Assembly: GCA_037954325.1 (NCBI GenBank)
Contig: JBBMNZ010000014.1
Coordinates: 16,197,956-16,261,955 of the forward strand
Length of the DNA: 64,000 nucleotides
Origin: Fistularia commersonii
Taxonomy: Eukaryota; Chordata; Actinopteri; Syngnathiformes; Fistulariidae
Direction: 5' to 3'
Shown here: piece after piece, positions 36,613-49,710 of the stretch
How the letters are laid out: each line of letters begins with the position of its first letter
Numbering within the stretch: position 1 is the first letter of the stretch
Made by a program: the position numbers and the translations under genes
The notes under the pieces: model-generated
Seen by the model: the letters and a program-made list of their open reading frames with translations, nothing else
What the model was told of the DNA's origin: nothing
Database searches by the model: none

Positions 36613-37325
36613 GTAACACTGCTATCACCGTCGTAGCTTCGGAAACCAATGTGTTTGCCGTTGCTAGGCCGGTTATGTCGTGTCGTCATGGGATGCAGTT
36701 TGTATAAGCTAGCGCCCGTTAGCTGAGCCTTTACCCACGAATTTATTTTAAGTGAATTTAACGCGGATCACGAATACCGGCAGTTGCCTAAGAGAGTTTG
36801 TCACCCCACAGCGTCAAGGTCCAACGTTAAAGGATTAATCTACCTAGCACTTTATAATGGCCGGTTTAACGGGCTAAATATAGTAAGCTAATTTTGGTGG
36901 CACTGGTCGGTAGCACTAACTGGTAACGCTATTATACATTCTTTCTTGCAGGCAGCGAGAAATGTGTCGAAATATCGCTCGCAGTGTTTTTATTTTCCCG
37001 ATCTACCAAGAGAAACCATAAGGTCCATACATTACGATATTTGTCTATGAAATGATTTAATATGTCGACGTAATCGAACACCAGGGTTTCAGACAGACAT
37101 CTTCAGTATCCTGGAACAAGTTGAAACATGTCAGATGAATGTGACAAACTGAATTTGAAAGATACAATTTATATGTCTGTGTGTCATAATACAGATTGCC
37201 ACTGATGCTTGGTTTTGTGTTTTTCAACAGGTTCTGATGTGGAAATTTTATTCTGGAAAATTGCTGCAGTGGTTCCACCTAGAGTACAGATACAGAGCAG
37301 TGTGAGGCAGCGGCTGCTTGACAAC

Positions 37326-40300
37326 ATGTTGAAAAGCAAGAGTTCTGAGTTGGTAAAGGTGGTGGTCCGTTGTCGACCCATGAATGAGAAAGAGCGGGCT
37401 GCCAAGTTCGAGAGGATGGTCTCTGTTGATGTCAAATTGGGACAAATTATTGTTAGGAACCCTAGGGATGCTTCAGCCAGTGACCCCCCAAAGGTCTTCA
37501 CTTTTGATGCGGTTTATGACTGGAACTCCAAACAAATAGATCTTTACGATGAAACCTTCAGGCCCCTGGTGGATTCAGTTTTGACGGGGTTTAATGGGAC
37601 CATCTTTGCCTATGGACAAACAGGCACAGGGAAGACTTACACAATGGAGGGCATAAGAAATGACCCAGAGAGACGAGGAGTCATCCCCAATTCTTTTGAC
37701 CATATTTTTACTCACATTTCCCGCTCCCAGAACCAGCAGTACCTGGTAAGAGCGTCTTACCTCGAGATTTACCAGGAGGAGATCAGAGACTTGCTCTCCA
37801 AGGATCAGTCACTTCGCCTTGAGCTCAGGGAGAGGCCGGACACCGGTGTGTATGTCAAAGACCTCTCATCGTTCGTTACCAAGAGCGTGCAGGAGATTGA
37901 ACATGTCATGAAAGTAGGCAACCAGAATCGCTCAGTTGGTGCCACAAACATGAATGAGCACAGTTCACGCTCCCATGCCATCTTTGTAATCACGGTTGAG
38001 TGCAGCGAGTTGGGGGTGGATGGCGAGAATCATATCAGAGTGGGCAAACTGAACCTGGTAGATTTAGCTGGCAGCGAGAGGCAGACCAAGACAGGTGCTC
38101 AAGGTGAGCGGCTGAAGGAAGCCACCAAGATTAATCTGTCGCTCTCTGCTCTGGGGAACGTCATCTCAGCACTGGTGGATGGCAGAAGCAGTCACATCCC
38201 TTACAGAGACTCTAAACTCACCCGTCTGCTGCAGGATTCCCTTGGGGGAAACGCTCGCACTGTCATGGTGGCTAACATTGGCCCAGCGTCCTACAATGTA
38301 GAGGAGACATTGACGACACTGCGCTACTCAAACAGGGCTAAGAACATCAAGAACAAACCCCGCATCAACGAGGACCCCAAGGACGCCTTGCTCCGTGAGT
38401 TTCAGGAGGAGATCGCGAGGCTTAAGGCACAGCTGCAGAAACGCTCAGGGAAGAAAAAGAGGAGGAGACGGAGGCGAGCTGGAGAGGGGAGCGATGGCGA
38501 GGACCTGGATGAAGGTGAGACCGAAGATGATGAAGAGGATGGGGACGACTGGCGGGAGCAACAAGAGAAGCTAGAGGGGGAGAGGAGGGCCATCATGGAG
38601 GATCGCAGTCTTGTGGCTGAGGAGAGGGCTCGCCTCCTTAAAGAGAAAGAGAGAAAAATGGAAGACTTGAGGAGGGAGCGTGAGGCTGGAGATATGCTTG
38701 CGGCTAAAGTGAAGGTAAGAAGAAGGCTTTAATTGATAAGCTCAATTTTAGAAGTTCATTATGTTACAAGAGCAAAGAGATCATGGATTGAAGAACCAAG
38801 TTTCACATCATATGAAACAATATTTGCGTCATAGAAAAATCCTTCAGATACAAAACACAATTGGGGTCGCGCAGTGGTTTGCGCTTCTGTCTCACAACAC
38901 AAAGGACTCTTGGTTGTTTTCAACTGGACCTTCCTATGTGAGATTTTCATTCTCTCCCCGTGTCTGCGTGAGGTTTCTCCAGGTTCGCTGGTTTCCTCCC
39001 ACAGTCCAAAAACATTCAGAAGGTTGATAGGGAGAAAAATGGGAAAAGTGCCCTAGTATATGAATGAGAGTGTGAATGGTTGTTTGTCTCTACATGTGGC
39101 CCTGTGATTGAGTGGCAACCGGGCCACGGTGTACCCCACCCCTTGCACAATAACAGCTGGGATAGGTTCCAACATTCCCCATCCTCCCAAGTGTAGGACT
39201 AAATGGTTCACAGTGGCTGGATGGATAATTAGATTAGCATTTTTTAATTTTTTAAATGAGTGCTTATTTAGATCAAAAGAGATAAAATGTATGTGCTCAA
39301 TGAGCAGATTTTTAGATAATTTTTGCCACTTTTACTTTGGTACTTTACTTTTACTTAGGTAATGTCCTGATAATATTTAGGTAATATGAAAATTATTTTT
39401 AGTTGGCTTCTTGGACATTTGTTAAGCAGATTTTGATTTATTAAATTAATATCTTCATTAAAAGGATAGATGAATTGGTTTCTGAATGCTGTCTCAAACT
39501 CCATGTCCTCAATGTTCTCCTGGTCAGTATTGTGACTCGTGCAGTTAGCTGGTCAGGAATATTTGAGACTTGTGCTACAGGTGATTTAATTTGTTTCCTC
39601 ACTTTCTCCTCTTGCCAGTCTATGGAGAGTAAGCTGCTAGTGGGGGGCAAGAACATTGTGGATCATACTAATGAGCAACAGAGGATGCTGGAGCAGAAGC
39701 GGCAGGAAATAGCTGAGCAGGTAGGATATGACATCACCTGAAAAAATGATTCATAGCAAAAAAGTTATGAGCACCAGTGACAGGAAAGCTGGGTTAACTT
39801 CAAAATGTCCTGATCCAACATTCTCATGTCCAATTCAGCAACTTCAAATCGGATCATAACTGTTATCCCACAATTGGCTCCTTTGTTCAGATGTTTCAGA
39901 GAACTAATTACTCTAAGTGCCTGCTTAATCTATACAGTTATCAACTGTTAATGCAATAATAGTAATTGTGTTAATGTCACATGTTCTGAAAATTACATTT
40001 GAGATGAAAAGCATTCAGCACAAGAATTAAAAATAGCCAGCATGAGTTGTTATTTGCTTGCCCATAAATTGCAACACCAGCGTTGTCAGCACAATGACAT
40101 TAAATCAAACCAAAAGATTTTTTCCCTTTAATTTCCAAAAGTTATTTGGCATAGAGTATTCAGTATTCATTTTCTCAAGTCAAGGCGATAAAAAGTGCAC
40201 AACACAATACGGAAGAGATATCAAATAGATAATCACAACAGCATTACAGATGTAGAAAAAAGAAATCACTGTCGTTACATGATAAGGATAAGGTTATTCA

Positions 40301-43300
40301 TACGTTAAAAAGCAATGTCTGCTGCAAGAATATAACAACCTTCATAATTTAGACTTACACAGACCCTCCTGACAATTAGTTTAACTGGCAGTTGAAAAAC
40401 TGCCCTCCATTTAGTTGGACTGATTGCTTTATTCTGCAGCCTGAAAAGCTTATTCAGAATCCTTTGAAAAAAAGTTATTTTGATTTAAATCACTGCTGTG
40501 TTGACAATTGTATCTGAGTGATGACAGAGTAATTAATCTGCTTGACTGACATTCATCAGCTATGATATCACTTTAGAGCTTTCACTACACTGATACATAA
40601 AGACGAACAAAAACTTGTCCACTTGAATGAAAGTTAAACACTGGAAGGCCTATTGCTCCTGAATGACAGATAAGAGTTTAAAAAAATTAAACACTTTGCA
40701 GTTTTCTCTTGCAGTATTTTCAGATTGGAAATGTGAATTTATGCAATCAATATGTGACGTGTTTTTAGTGACAGCATATCAAATGAGACAAGAGAAAAGT
40801 GCTCCTTCAGAGCAAATTATAGCTCTTTGTTTCTACTATAATCTTGTCCATATAAAAAAACCAAATCACTTTATACACGGTATGCAAATGCACTAGTTAA
40901 TTTGCTTGTGAACTGTTTTTAGATGACACAGAAAAAAACCTAAATCAGCACGTCGACAATTTCAATACTAGTACAATTACTTATCAGTTCATACAGAGAA
41001 GTTGAATATAAAATCATTGAAGAAGAACATTCTGTTTCAAGAGCAATGGAAGCCCCGTTGTTTGAAAAGCCTACAACCTGTTAACGGGCTGCTGTGATGC
41101 TTGTTTCACAATCATCTGCAGTTCCACACAAGCTTTCATGGTTGTGCATCCCATATACTGCACAGACCACCACCAGGCTGTGGATGTTTGGTTTCAGAAG
41201 TTAATTCCCTATTGTTCATCTGTTCTCACCTTAGGACCTATTTGATTATAAACATTACAACATCTCCTCAGAATAAAGATCCTCGTCCTTCACTTTTTTA
41301 ACCAAAAGAGAGACAAGTGTCAGTCTTGTTATACTTGTGGCACAGCAGTCAGACGATAAAGGTTGGATGCGCTGATGTTTGTAGAAACGGAGAGAGCGAG
41401 AGATGCAGCAGCAGATGGAGAGTCGAGATGAGGAGACTTTGGAGTTGAAGGAGACCTACAGTTCCCTTCAGCAGGAGGTCGACATAAAGACAAAGAAGCT
41501 AAAAAAGGTAAAAGCATGCCTTTAATTTTAGCAGGTAGGTCAGGCATTCCATGTAATATTTCCATCCGACTCTTTGGTTTGGACAGTACATTGTTCTTAA
41601 TGACTTACAAATGCAAATTCCTTCCCACAGTCGTAACCCTGATCTCTGTCCTCTAGCTGTTTGCCAAGCTGCAGGCAGTGAAGGCAGAAATTCAGGATAT
41701 CCAGGAGGCACATATCAACGAGCGTCAGGAGCTGGAGCAGATTCAGAATGAGCTCACCAGGGACCTAAAACTCAAGTAAGGAGTCCCAAGTCTGTCTTAG
41801 TCAAGGCCAATCATTGCACTTTACCTGATGCCATTAAGTGAACATTAATATTCGACACTTGTTCTGTCAGCCCTTAAACATTTTCAAGAATCCGCAGCTA
41901 TATCTGAAACAGTCGATTTGCTTCAGTGTAAAATATACATGCGCACACAACAAGAGAAAGACGCATAAGAATGAGATCCTAAACAGAATGGTTGGTTTTG
42001 TAATTATGTTTTCTATGTGTGTCTACTACATGGCTCTCCTTCTGCTTTTAGACATCTTATCATTGAGAACTTCATTCCGTCAGAGGAGAAGAACAAAATA
42101 GTCAACAGAGCTTATTTTGATGAAGAGGATGAATGCTGGAAAACAAAACTCATCACACGTATTGAGGAGTAAGTCACAATGTTCATTTCTCTTTAGTTGT
42201 CTCAATGGTTACCAGGCAGCTTTCCTCCTGCTCAAGTACAAGTCATAGTTTCAAGCCTCTTCTGCTTTTCCTTGAATATTTCAATATAAGACAGCTGCAC
42301 TTTGTCAAAATCCTTAAAGGAGAGGAAAAATGAATCATTTGTTTAGATCATTACAGGTTATTAACAGAACTCTGTCCTGGCTTACTTCATTCTTATGTTC
42401 CACATAATCCGTTCTGTTTTCAACTATCTTAAACCAGAGAAATCCCAGTGGACAACTTCTTCAATGACTGATTTGACACCCAACACCAACTGTTAACATG
42501 TTTATATTTTGTCACCTGTGTGGCCAACTGCACAGGCCTTTTAACACTGATTCGGATGATATACAGATTACTAATGGCTGATGGAAATTGTGCAGATTTA
42601 TACATGGGAAGAAGGCCTCCATGGTTCTCAGTAGGTTACTGGGGACCGTAACTGACTTTACTGACACATTATGTCAGGAGGGGCATTATATTAACATTAC
42701 CTTGAGACAGGACAAGGGGGGTGGGGGACTGTCCTTCCAGTCGGCAACACTCATCTAGAACAGCAGCATCTGATCAGCTTTGACACCCCCTCACATTAAT
42801 TATAGTTTTCAACATTTGATGCTGGAAAGATCTCCTATCAGCAAACACTTAAATCTGATTTATTGGATTTGGACCCCATTCCCCACCCCCAAGTTGTCGG
42901 ATCATTTCAGTAATTGGTGGTCTAGTTGAACTGCATTTGCCCTTGAGCTGGACAAAGCAAGTTATGACGGGCTCTACTCTCCTTGGGTCTTGAGTCAAGG
43001 ACCTCATAAATTACACGTCAGCTACCTGTAACTTTACGGTTAAATAGCACTGTGTGTATGTGCGCACTTTTCCAGTGACCACCAAATGATGAGCAGGCCT
43101 CTCTCTGCGGTGGGATACAGGAGGCCTCTCAGTCACCATGCTCGCATGGCCATGATGATCAGATCGGACATGAGATACAAAGTAAGATGCATTTCTTTAG
43201 TTACTTTCCTTTCAAAACATGTCGAATATCAGTGTGTAATGACATGTATTACCTTACTGTATATTCCCTGTGTTTATGGGGGGCGGCGTGGCAGGAGGCA

Positions 43301-44787
43301 GAGCAATTGTCTTTGGAACTAAACATTCCTGGTTCAATTCCTGTGTGTGTGTGTCAAAGTGTTGTGCAAGACACTGAACCCCAAACTGTTCCCCTGGCGC
43401 TGGTGGATGGCATGCCTACTACTCATAGTTCATCCATGATGGCTTAATTGCAGAGAACAAATTTCCCCACGGGCATAAATACATTATTACTATTATTATT
43501 ATTATTCAACATGAGTCATTTTTTAAAAAAAAACTTTATTTTCCAATATTTGACAATGTGTATCTTTCTTAGTTACTATCCTCATTCACTTATTAATTTT
43601 TTTTCCTGCAGCAGATTAATTGACATTTTCAATTGACATTTAACCTTTTATTGCTCAGTAAATCATTGAGAAATCAAAATGAAAAATACCAGCTGTATAA
43701 AAGGTTAAGGCCAAGAACTATTTAAACAGCACAAACAGACACTTCTCTAACCATAGTTTTATCCTCCTTCTGCTCGCTGACAAACAAAACCAGCAGCTGT
43801 GAAGTGAGCTGCTGTGAACCAGAAACACAGTCAACTCAAACAATATTTAATGCCCCTGATTCGGGCAGTGTGTAATGTGTGCGCATCTGTGTGTGTGTGT
43901 GCGTGCGTGCATGTGTGTGTGTGTGTGTTTTGTCTTGCCAGGCTGAGAACATCCTGATGCTGGAGCTGGACCTGCCAGCACGGACCACCAAAGAGTATCA
44001 GGAGCCAGTCATCGCCCCAAAGGTGGCAGCAGCTTTAGAGGATGCTCTTAGGGACGAGGAGGAGATCCAGGTAGATGCCTCAGGATTCCACAGCAGCCTG
44101 GGACCAATCCCCCCGGCCAGTGCCAGCGGAAGCCTCAAGAAGCCCAAGTCTGGGTCAGTTCAACACTGTCTCCCCTCAAACTATTTTTAAAGATATAATG
44201 CCTGCAGTCTGATTGATTGTCAGCCTGACACATCAAGGATTTGTCAGTACCAGTAAGCTTGTCAGATAAACCACGGAAAGTCTGGACACCAGTGATGTTT
44301 ATACCATAACTGGACTATTATTACTATATTTGACTGGACTTATGCTGAGACATCGAACCCCATTGATGAAATTTAGTTAGGATAATGAAAGTTGGCATTC
44401 ATTTTAAGTTTGGTAAATAACCAAATTTCAACATCTTCCCAACACCCACTTAATATGCATCTGCAGTCTTGGCAGCTGTCTAAAACCAAAATAAAACAGG
44501 AAGCAGCTTAATACCAATTATGTATATAAGAATCTCAGCTGTGTGTTGATTATGGAATAACTAACTAATTTGCTAACATCACTATTAGCACAGGTTTCAG
44601 TCAGGCCACTTGTAATATTACTCCCAAATAAGATTTAGTCAAATGCAGTCTTTTTGAAAGTGGTGTGTTCTTGTCTTGCAGTCGACCCAGAACAGGCAAG
44701 AAGTCGAGCACCCCTACTTCTTCATACAGCCCCTCCAGCCCAGTGTCCCTGCTTTACCCTCAGTCCCGTGGCCTGGTACCCAAATGA
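37326..44787 (+). CDS. kif3b: Kinesin-2 motor subunit KIF3B
   Basis: Plus-end microtubule motor that pairs with KIF3A and KAP3 in heterotrimeric kinesin-2 for intraflagellar and organelle transport. Coding exons are 37326-38714, 39619-39720, 41385-41507, 41657-41775, 42052-42168, 43076-43181, 43942-44153 and 44682-44787. Phases are consistent and the product is 757 aa (human 747). Motor-domain marks are the P-loop GQTGTGKT (97-104), switch I NMNEHSSRSH (208-217), switch II DLAGSE (246-251) and neck end near 345. A basic then acidic charged segment (about 373-411) follows, then coiled coil to about 590, and the conserved tail ending YPQSRGLVPK. The unusually large first coding exon encodes the whole motor. 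Exon 2 also carries 95 bases of 5'UTR (37231-37325). The charged segment and the SRGLVPK end separate it from KIF3A and KIF3C. Two SINEs lie in its introns; intron 3 (39721-41384) shows nothing notable. Confidence 0.97.
38866..39225 (+). mobile_element. SINE-like dispersed repeat (family 2) in a kif3b intron
   Basis: Blocks in order are GCGCAGTGGTTTGCGCTTCT (pol III A-box-like head), TCTCCCCGTGTCTGCGTGAG, TTTCCTCCCACAGTCCAAAA, GAGTGTGAATGGTTGTTTGT, a GGTGTACCCC block, and AGCTGGGATAGGTTCCA. The same order occurs at 22797-23134. The pattern is common in spiny-rayed fishes. Confidence 0.75.
43279..43506 (+). mobile_element. tRNA-derived SINE (family 1) in kif3b intron
   Basis: B box GGTTCAATTCC at about 43332, then GCAAGACACTGAACCCC, TAATTGCAGAGAACAAATTT and an (ATT)n tail ending at about 43506. 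It is the least decayed of the four copies in the window. It lies in the intron between the exons ending 43181 and starting 43942. Confidence 0.85.
43872..43929. repeat. (GT)n/(GTGC)n tract next to a kif3b 3' splice site
   Basis: GT-rich repeat ending about a dozen bases before the acceptor of the exon starting at 43942. It replaces most of the usual pyrimidine tract, leaving only TTTTGTCTTGCCAG. Confidence 0.85.
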
Positions 44788-45055
44788 CTGCTTCTACCAA
44801 CCCCCATGCTGCACTGCTACTCACCTCGCCAGGCACAGAGTGACAGACACCATACCACTATGTCTGATGATGACTGAAGCCCCTCACCCTGATGGAGATC
44901 TGGAGCCTCCTTCCCTCCCTTCCTTCCTTTTGCTTGGCAGAGCCATGATGTCATGCAGTTTGTAAACTTCTTAATGTACAGAAAAGGGTGAAGGCAGGAT
45001 CCGTTGCTGATGGAATGCAGTATCGTGTGCATGCGTGTGCGTGTGCGTGTGCGTG

Positions 45056-45103
<48 letters not shown>

Positions 45104-48005
45104 TGTGTGTGTGTGTTTGAGATTCTCGAGTGGACTTAGTTCCTGTGGGATGTCTTCATGCGTTTACTGAATCCTGATTATTTTGCTTTCTTAAAATGCG
45201 CTGTCTCTTCATGACTGGAGATATGGTAGTGAAATGCTTGGTTCAAACATCCTGCATCTCTCAGTTGTAGTGAAACCATAGTGCAGGAATCATGTTGGGC
45301 TGGCCACCTGCTGACAACCAGTTCTTATGATAAAACTGGATGACGAACTGACTTTTGAGTCCGCTGCAGGTGACCTGATGAACTGTTGGCACAATGACAC
45401 TGGAGACGCTGCACGACAGATGGGATGCATGTGGTCTGCAGGTAGAATGGAGCGCAACATCTGGACATGTGTTTGTGTGTGTGTGTGTGTGTGTCTTTCA
45501 TGTCAAAGGAATAGTTAAACATTGCGGTACAGTTTTCATCAGCATCAGTCACATGACTGATGCTGATCACCAAGCTAATCTTTGGCCTCATTTTTAAAGC
45601 TCTTTTACAAAGTTGTTGAGCTGTTGGCCCTGGTGACAAAACTCTTACCTGCCTGTGAATAGTTCAGACTCAGGTAGAGGTGGAGAGAGTTTAATCCAGG
45701 TTATATAATAACCATGTCATTACATACTCGCAAACAGAGGCACATGATCTTCTAGTCAGTCACATAAGAAGCCTCTACTTAACATAGATTGAAAATCCTC
45801 TCAGACTGTCACCGTCTACCAGCAGAGAGCAGAGGAGAGCGAATTATAATATCAGAAAATTCCAAGTGACACTAAATCGTTTGACAGCAGCAAACAGGTT
45901 CGTATGTTTGCACGTTTTATCAGGACACAATGAGCTGTTAGACGCACAAATCGCCAGTGATGTCATCATGATATCACTAGAGCTGCTTCACAGACTTGCC
46001 TCTACAGTCACAAGACACATCTTCACCTCATGCTGTTAGAATGTGATTACAGTGAGCGAAGCCTCGTGCGGTTGTCAAACTGGTCTAATCAGTTGGTATT
46101 ACAACACATTCAAACTGACTAAGTGCAGTTGGGTAAGTGAACACCTTGAAAAGGTGTTCACTTGTCAAACACCTGCTCTGATTGTCGGGATCATGTAGTC
46201 CAGATGTGGGGGGGAAACCCAAGTTGCTGTTTTACACACAGTGGTGACACTCCACTTTTTTTGTCCCCCATCTCAGGTTTAACACAATATGTCAAGATTT
46301 GAACCATGTGATCACCTGCCAAGGTGGACGATCATGTGCTGATCAAAGGACACACTTACTTTTTTGCCATAAGCCTCATCCACCCGCATGTGGTTACTTA
46401 ATGAGGTTGTGCATTTCCTTTACCTCGAAGTATGTCATGAGCTTGATCGCATTAGCTGCCAAATTGACTCTGGGTCAGTTTTTTTTATTTAAATAGCAGC
46501 ACATTTGATGGCTTCTTCAGAGTTTGACCAGAATACCATAAGACGGCTTAATGTTTCCAGTGAGCAGCAGAGCTTTAAATTCTGAGATCAAACAATATGT
46601 GAGCATTGTCAAAGTGTGGAACTGTTCCTTTTACAGACATAAAAGTGCGTGTGTGTCCATGTGTATGGGAGGGAGGGAGGTACATTTTAATGCTGTGATC
46701 AATTATGCTGTTCCTGGGTGGGGAGCGGCAAGAGCACACCTCCCCCTCTGCCCTTTACGTGCCTGTGACTCATCAGGGTTCCAAGGTGCCTTAAACTGCC
46801 CCCTGACCTCATATCCTCATCCAGTCCAGGATCAGGGAATCGCCCCGCTATTTCCTTTCCACGCAGAGGTGCAGAACACCCAGCGGGTGGCGGCCATGTT
46901 TCATTTTACCTCAGCCACCATATCATCGGCCCAAGGGTCCTTGGAATGACCTGACTGCTCCAGCAGCTCCTGAAGGCAGCGCAGTACAAACACATGGACA
47001 TTCCATGTTCTCTTATTCAATATGCAGTTTGACCCTCTGGTGCGGTCTGCCACTCTACTCCCCCCTCCAACATGGGTAAGGGATGCTGTCCATTAGCTGC
47101 TACTGTATGAGGGGGGAGGGAGGGGGTCACAGGTTACAGCCAAATGTAATGTAAAAGACCAACTCAGCAAAGCCCCAATCCAGTGTCATTACATGAAGCC
47201 TTTCTGACTGAGCCCTGCCTGTATTTATATGTATCTACGCATGTATTTTCACATATTCACATGTATATACTTGTATCTACCCATGTATTGATGAACAGAC
47301 TCGTCACTTTTGCAGATGTATAATAGCACCGAGGGGTTTCTTTAGTGAAAAGCAAATCTAACTTATTATTATCCTCTGTTCTGTTTTTTTTTATATATAT
47401 ATACGGATGTAGATATAATTTTCTATTAAGTTCTTTTGAATAGATTATGTTTTATTTTTGGGAGCTTTGTAATTTAATGTTGAGATTTTATTTTTGGCAT
47501 CACATGTACTGTGTGTCTCTATTTTGTATTCGGTGAGGTACATGATTTTGTGTATTTTATTTGTTTACACTTTACAAATCCGTCAGTCCGCTAAAGTCAC
47601 TTTAGTTGGCCTTGTGGAAGGTGACGGTGATGTTCAACTGTTTCAGAGTGTCAGTTCAGGACTGACATTTGAAGCCAGTTGTTCACTGTACATGTTAACA
47701 TCAAGTTTATGTCTAGAGTAAACTGTTGCATGAGTGGTAGCATGACGATCAAGTTTGTGTCTTCATCAGTCAGAGGGTTTTTTTTTGTCGAGCAAAATGT
47801 GAATGTCTTAAACTGAGCACCGTCGCATCTGTATCTCACAGCTTCATCACTGGATCCAAATCTATAACTTTTAAGACTTGTGACCAATTTCTATGTGCAG
47901 GTATTGTTTCATAACCAAAATCACAGTTACACTTTCAAGGCGCCATGTGATTTAGTGTTAATAAGCAGTGTATAAACCCTCAATAAATGCTTTATAACTC
48001 ACTGT
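44788..48005 (+). other. kif3b: kif3b 3'UTR with polyA signal at 47982-47987
   Basis: After the stop, no coding potential continues. AATAAA at 47982-47987 is the best polyadenylation signal, implying a 3'UTR of about 3.2 kb, in line with the long 3'UTRs of vertebrate KIF3B transcripts. It includes a GCGT/GT repeat and a GT tract at 45471-45493. Confidence 0.6.
45024..45117. repeat. kif3b: (GTGTGC)n-(GTGC)n-(GT)n repeat in kif3b 3'UTR
   Basis: More than 90 bases of strictly alternating purine-pyrimidine sequence, partly GC. This is a good candidate for left-handed DNA and for length polymorphism. Confidence 0.9.
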
Positions 48006-48438
48006 ATTGTGGTCAGCTTTGAAATGCATGAATGACTTTGTCAATAGCCTGATCCTTATCTCCAGTTATGTGGAAGTTGCAGAAACCCTGGGTAGTTTGT
48101 ACAATGGTTCAAGAACTGGAAGGTAAAAGAGGCAAAAGACAATAGAATAGAAAAATCATTTTAGTTTTTGGCCAAAAAGTAACTTTAATGGCTTCTATTT
48201 CTAAGAAATTCCTCCCACATTGATCATGATACATGAGTGCAAACACTAGCGCACACATGCACTGAAAACAATAAATCTGAAGATTACCATGGTTGAACCA
48301 TCAGTGTCATCATGTAATGTTTCCACCTCCTGCCAGAATGCTGTTCATAAGAAATCAGCACCCTGTATTGTAAATACTATCTCACCCTTTTATTTAATAT
48401 TTAAGACACCACAGATTTCCTGCATCAGTCACACAATC
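48006..48438. other. Spacer after kif3b
   Basis: No gene or element was seen between the kif3b polyA signal and the RTE copy. Confidence 0.6.
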
Positions 48439-49710
48439 TTCTTCTCCTTTCGGCTTTTCTCCTCAGGGGTCGCTACAGCGAATCAACTTTCTCCATCTAA
48501 CTCTATTCTCTGTATCCTCCTCTCTCACACCAACTTCCTTCATATCCTCTCTCACCATAAATGTTCTCTTTGGTCTTCCTCGAAACCTCCTGCCTGGCAG
48601 CTCCAATTCCAGCATCCGCCTGCCAATATATTCTCTATCCCTCCTCTGTACACGACAGAACCACCTCAGTCTGGCTTCTCTGACCTTCTCTCCAAAACAT
48701 CTAACATAAGGTGTCCCTCTGATAGACTCATTCCTGATCCTATCCATCCTGGTCACTCCGAAAGAGAACCTTAGCATTTTCATCTCTGGCTCTGCCTCCT
48801 GTCTTTTTGTCATTGGAACTGTTTTCCAGGCCATACAGCATCGCTGGTCTCACCCTTGTACACCTTTCCTTTCATTCCGGCCGATAGTCTTCTATCACAT
48901 AGTACCCCTGAAACCTTTCTCCACCCATCCCAACCTGCTTGAACCCGTCTCTTCACCTCTTTTCCACACTCCCCGTTGCTTTGGACTGTTGACACCCAGT
49001 ACCTGAAATCCTCCAACTTCTTGATCTCCACTCCCTGTAGCCTCACCGTTCCACCCGAGTTCCTCTCATTCACACACATATATTCTGTCTTGCTGCTACT
49101 AACTTTCATTCCTCTCCTTTCCAGAGCATACCTCCGCCTCTCTCGTTTTCCTCAACTTGGTCTCTGCTCTCACCGCAGGTCAAAATGTCATATGCAAACT
49201 TGTCTAACCTCATCTGTCAGCCTGTCCATCACCGCTACTGCGAACAAAAAGGGTCTCAAAGCTGATCCCTGATGGAGTCTCACCTTCTCCTTGAATCTCT
49301 CTGTAACACCTACAGCACACTGCACCACTGTCTTAAAGGTAGCATACATGTCCTGCACCAGTCTAACATACTTCTCTGCCATTCCAGACTTCCTCATACA
49401 ATACCAGAGCTCCTCTCTTGGCACCCTGTCATATGCTTTTTCTAGGTCTACAATAACACAATGCAGCTCTCTCTGACCTTCTGTATAATTCTCTGTTAGC
49501 ATTCTCAAAGCAAATACTGCATCTGTAGTACTCTTTCTAGGCATGAAGCCATACTGCTGTTCACAAATGCTGACTTCTGCTCTCAGCTCTTCTGGCTCAT
49601 CAACTATATCCCTCTATAGTTGCCGCGATTCTGCGCATCCCCCTTATTCTTAAAAATGGGCATCTCACACTTCATCTCCATTCTTCAGGAATCTTCTCAC
49701 TCTCTAAGGT
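48439..49710 (-). mobile_element. RTE-type LINE 3' portion (D), defective
   Basis: On the minus strand it runs from the RT fingers (VPIFKNKGDAQN at about 49640-49670) through MPRKSTTDAVFALR, YDRVPREELWY and LHQGSALRPFLFAVAVMDRL. It ends with the C-terminal block RCFGEKVREARLRWF and a GAAGAAG tail at 48439. The catalytic FADD is mutated (FAYD at about 49180-49195), and stops interrupt the frame. It retains the RT fingers that copy C has lost. Confidence 0.87.

Noticed and set aside
37184..38596. Minus-strand frames opposite the kif3b motor exon
   Set aside because: They are shadows of a well-conserved kinesin coding exon.
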